Assembly: GCF_000346465.2 (NCBI RefSeq)
Contig: NC_034009.1
Coordinates: forward strand, 22,344,706 to 22,408,705
DNA from: Prunus persica
Taxonomy: Eukaryota; Streptophyta; Magnoliopsida; Rosales; Rosaceae
Direction: 5' to 3'
Length of the DNA stretch: 64,000 nt
Part shown: piece by piece, positions 60,591 through 64,000 of the stretch
How the letters are laid out: each line of letters starts with the position of its first letter
How positions within the stretch are numbered: position 1 is the stretch's first letter
The notes under the pieces: model-generated
Database searches by the model: none
Told to the model about the DNA's origin: nothing
The model's input: only the letters and a program-made list of their open reading frames with translations
Made by a program: the position numbers and the translations under genes

Positions 60591-62328
60591 AACCTAGGCA
60601 AACCTAGGTGCAACCGAAAGTTTTTGATTTGTCTGTCATGTCAGTTATACCTTATGCTTGCTAAATACTTGGGAAATAATTATGTTTGCTGCTCATGTAG
60701 ATTTTTGGGTTTTGAGCCAGTTTCAAGGGAGACTCTGTCAATTTTTTTGGGCAGAAGGCAAGTCCTAAAGTTGTTTTGGAATCAAGGTAAAAATGGTATT
60801 TTAGTAATTTGGGCCAGAAACTGCCCTAACCTAAGTCTTAAGCGACTATTGCAATGGGAGTCAGCTACAACAGCTAGAACTACCCTAACCTAAGCTTTAA
60901 GCGGCGCCTACAATATACTTTTATTTCTATTTTTGTCTTCTTTTCTCCTTCATCCTCCTCTTACTCTTGGTACTCAACTGTATTTATAGCCACCATCTTG
61001 AGTTTCATTTTCTTTACTTCATCCTTCATGTGGCTTGGCTCCAAAGCATCCTCTATCTTCTTGTTTTTTGTATCAAAACAAACTGTGTGACTCACAGAAC
61101 TTGTGTCCCATTTTGCTTTCTTGGCAAGTTTGGGACTAATTGGTTGGGAATTGTTTGTGGCTTGGTTATTTGATTTTAAATTGGTATTTTGCTTCAAGAT
61201 TTTTATTAATTGTTTATGGAACTATTATTCTATCGCCTTTACTTTCCCAGTACATATATTTACGTTTTATTGTACGAATTTGTGTTAAGTTAATTTTAAT
61301 TGTTTGGTGATATATTTATGTTTATTTTTATATATGTGTTAAATCGTTTGAAATTGAAAATATTGTTGCCTTCGGAAATATTAATGTCTTCGGACATACA
61401 ATTGTTTTTGGAATGTCTTCGGACATACAGTTTTCTTCGGAATGTCATCGGACATACGATTGCCTTTGGTCATATAGTTGGCTTCGGATTGTCTTCGAAC
61501 ACCTCAATTGCCGTTGGATTTGTTTAGGCACATATGACTTGCCACACAAGTATCAGGGACGCCTGAACTGTATGGTGCCGGGATTTGCTTTCTCAGGTTG
61601 AGTATATCTCCCTGTACTAGAATTGCATTCTCAATTGACCATTTGTCCATGAATCCTGCTAGGTGATGGATTATTTGTGTTCTCATGTTGAATATATCTC
61701 CTTGAGTCTTGCTAGGGGAATTGACGGTTTGTGTTCTCAGGTTGAGTATATCTCCCTGAGTCTTGCTAGGGGAATTGACGGATTTTTTGCATTCTCAAGT
61801 TGGCCACGTGTCCCTGAGTTTTGCTAGGATGCGACACACATGTGGAGTTGACCGTTCCACATGTGTAGCACTTAGAATTGACGGATTATGTTTAAGGTAC
61901 ATCTATGTGGAAAATAGTGCAGTACCAACGTGTGGTACAATTAACATGATATTCTGCACCACTCTGTTCATATTATCTGCACAAGTTAGGCCAGAATCTT
62001 TAGTCACCTGCCCGACTTGTCAACACATGTGGTTTGCTAGTTTCTCATTCCCCTGTTGCTTTCGGATTTGATGATATTCTCATATACTCATTGGTATGTG
62101 ATTGTACTATATGGATGGTTGCAGGTATTGCTTTCAGGTAACAGGTATGGTTATGTAAGTGTTTGGATGTACAATGATAAACTAATTGAACAGTTAGGTA
62201 GATAATTTCATAGCATGATATTCAATTATATAGCTTGTTGAAATCAAGGTAAAGAATGATTCTAAATTTTATTATTGGTTTCACTTTGAACATTTATGTA
62301 TTATCTTGATTGTGACTTATGGTAGAAA

Positions 62329-62369
62329 GAACTACGTATTGCTTGATCCCATAATAAGGGTACATATGC
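62329..62369 (-). repeat. Hairpin motif, copy 7
   Basis: On the minus strand the inner stem is CCC-TTATTAT-GGG, followed by ATCAAGCAATACGTAGTTC. It lies in unit C. Confidence 0.75.
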
Positions 62370-62645
62370 AACCTAGGCTAACCTAGGTGCAGCCGAAAGT
62401 TTATAATTTGTCTATCATGTCAGTTATATCTTATTCTTGCAAAACGCTTGGGAAGTAATTATGTTTGCTGCGTATGTGAATTTTTGGGTTTTGAGCCAGT
62501 TTCAATGGAGGCTCTGTCAATTTTTTTGGGTAAAAGTCAAGCCCTAAAGTTGTTTTGGAATTATGATAAAAAGGGTATTTTAGTAATTTAGGCCGACACA
62601 TGCCTAGTGTCGGATAGGGAGCGGGTTCGTCATGGATTCCAATGG

Positions 62646-64000
62646 GGAATTCAGGACTGATCCTTTCATGTATGGTTTTAGGAATCAAAGCAATCTCATT
62701 TTGTTTATCCACCCTATATGACATTTACCTACAAAGAAACTCTACACAATTCTATAGACATCCTCACCCACAATACTCCAGAATTTTTGGTAAAAAAAAT
62801 ACCTGAGAAACTGTTGCGTCCAGGGGCTTTGAGGGCACCCATTTGGAAAGCAATAATAGCCTTAATTTCGTCAAGCGTGACAGGCTCACAGAGTTGCTCA
62901 TTCATTTTGTCAGAGATAACGGGGTTCACAAAAACAAATGCATCAGCCAACGTCTTCCATCAGATTGAAAGAGTTGCTGAAAAGGGGATTCAATTGAGGC
63001 TCTGACTTGGGTATCATGGGGTTCAGGATTCTTGTGATTATGTTCCTCATTCTTCTCTAAGAAGTACTATTGTGGAAAAACGTAGTGTTAGAATCTCATT
63101 CCTGTAGTCATTTTATTTTGGATCGTTACCTCCAAAACAGTTCCTCATTCTTCCACAGGCAACTAATCTCTTTTCCAAGCAACTCAATTTGATCACTATT
63201 TGACTCCCAATTCTGTTGAGCCGCATCAAGTTCATTTAATAACTCCTTAACTTTCTTCTGATTATTCAGGAATTTCCACCTACTCCACTCTTTAAGAGCC
63301 TGCCTACATCACATCAAATGAATTCCTCAATTTGTATAGCAGTTTCTCCCATACAAGCCATTCTAACTTTGGTCAACTACCTCTTTACACTTAGGATCAT
63401 CAGCCCAAAAGGCCTCAAATTTGAAAGGTTTCTTATAAGAAAAACTCACTACCTCATCTTCACCAAAATTGGGCAATGATCAGAACCAATAGTAGGGAGG
63501 TGAGTGGCCACTGTGCTAGGCCACATTTCCTATCAAGCCACATCAATTAAAGCTCTATCAAGCCTTTGCTACACCACGAAACCATCTCCCCTCCTACCAC
63601 TCCAAGTAAAATCAAGTCTAGCAAGTACCTTCGTTGATTTTGGCTAAAGACCCTACCTCCTTTCTTTTTAAACGCCTACAGAATCTCATTGTACTCCTTA
63701 ATACATAACCAAGGTAGACCATTAGCACCAATAGCATGATGAATCAATTCCCACCAATCATATTTCTCCTCTCTATAAGGGGTGCCATAAATCTAGGTTG
63801 TATGGAATTCAATTCCGAAATCACAAAACACCAGTATTAAGTCACTCACAAAGCACAAACCTCCAGCAAGCCCACCGGATCAACATAGTGACCATAAGGA
63901 AAACCCATCTCTTTCCCAAGCTTAGACAATCTATTATGTTTTTGCTTGGTCTCCATAAGAAACACAATAAAGGGTCTTTTTGATTTAATGATCTTCCGAA
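62646..64000 (-). pseudogene. LINE 5' part: endonuclease and start of RT, runs off right edge
   Basis: Minus-strand pieces in several frames. Endonuclease-like sequence at 63400-63990 includes KYDWWELIHHAIGANGLPWLCI and, near 63480, the conserved SDHCPIL motif. A linker follows with FKFEAFWADD and a Glu/Lys/Asn-rich part (LNNQKKVKELLNELDAAQQN). The pre-RT block at 62729-62950 has DEIKAIIAFQMGALKAPG. It ends ALIPKTIHERISPEF near 62650, where the compound insertion begins. Several stops and frameshifts are present. Order and strand match the RT and RNase H parts at 45.1-54.2 kb. Confidence 0.85.

Larger units (their letters stand above)
57433..62591 (+). repeat. Three tandem copies of a ~1.7-kb unit
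   Basis: Units A 57433-59112, B 59113-60812 and C 60813-62591 each begin GCCAGAAACT and end GGTATTTTAGTAATTT. Each runs in the same order: a TTTATTTCTATTTxTGTCTT block, a TTCGGACATACAGTTGCC short-repeat array, a 57-bp minisatellite (GATTATTTGCGTTCTCAGGTTG), ACATGTGTAGCA, the hairpin motif, and GGGAGACTCTGTCA. Unit B has a deletion of about 60 bp near 59360. The composition resembles LTR or leader sequence of a large retroelement. No pol domains are present. Confidence 0.88.
54226..62645. mobile_element. Compound retroelement block inserted in the LINE RT
   Basis: An 8.4-kb block lies between two LINE pieces that would join within FRPI. It begins with TAACATCCCGTCCC, a plant gypsy LTR-like start, and ends with the three 1.7-kb repeats and a short GTGTCGGATAGGGAGCGGG tail. 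A Copia fragment and a solo LTR are nested inside. The CAATGGG string occurs on both sides (about 54211 and 62636) and may be part of a target duplication. The exact borders are not certain. Confidence 0.55.

Noticed and set aside
1..64000. tRNA, rRNA and CRISPR features
   Set aside because: No cloverleaf, rRNA core or spaced repeat array was recognised by eye. A covariance-model scan could still find a small RNA gene.

Overview
The window is nuclear DNA of a eudicot plant. The genes carry short GT-AG introns, AT-rich spacers and plant-type proteins: a chloroplast-type RAD52-like protein, GT47 exostosin, DUF1350 and a START protein. The gene-free parts are packed with plant LTR retrotransposons, a LINE, hAT and TIR-type elements. 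The repeat types look like those of Rosaceae (Prunus-like), but that is an inference and no species is claimed.

Layout. 1-2.4 kb: the end of a minus-strand Ty3/gypsy element of Athila/Tat type (LTR, tRNA-Asp-type primer site, broken gag). 2.3-5.6 kb: remains of a Ulp1-like protease gene and of a hAT transposase. 5.6-11.9 kb: gene-free, with a decayed LTR-like block, a long-TIR element, three evenly spaced palindromes and a MITE. 12.0-39.2 kb: a gene island. In order it holds a WBP2/GRAM-like gene (+), a GT47 glycosyltransferase (-), a DUF1350 protein (+), RAD52-2-like (-), a SIL1/FES1-like Hsp70 exchange factor (-), U2A' (+), a START-domain protein (+), an unrecognised two-exon fragment (-) and eRF1 (-). 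I reconstructed exons by hand from GT-AG sites with reading frame kept throughout. Two pairs converge (WBP2-like/GT47 and DUF1350/RAD52-2), and SIL1-like/U2A' are head to head with 417 bp between start codons.

39.8-64.0 kb is a nest of transposons. A TIR element (39.87-44.52 kb) carries an LTR-like insertion. From about 45.1 kb to the right edge there is, most simply, one L1-type LINE on the minus strand. Its endonuclease, reverse transcriptase, zinc-binding and RNase H parts remain in order but are separated by three solo LTRs, each with a perfect 5-bp target duplication (46695-48487, 50610-52190, 52257-54075). A 599-bp insertion with an 8-bp duplication and an 8.4-kb compound block also split it. 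The compound block holds a Copia fragment, a fourth solo LTR (55087-56493) and three tandem copies of a 1.7-kb unit.

The most unusual signal is a 38-41 bp motif present seven times in at least three different repeat contexts. It has the form TGCCTACGTA-CCC..GGG-ATCAAGCCACACGTAGTTC. Its inner stem changes sequence between copies while staying able to pair, which suggests a conserved hairpin within LTR-type repeats.
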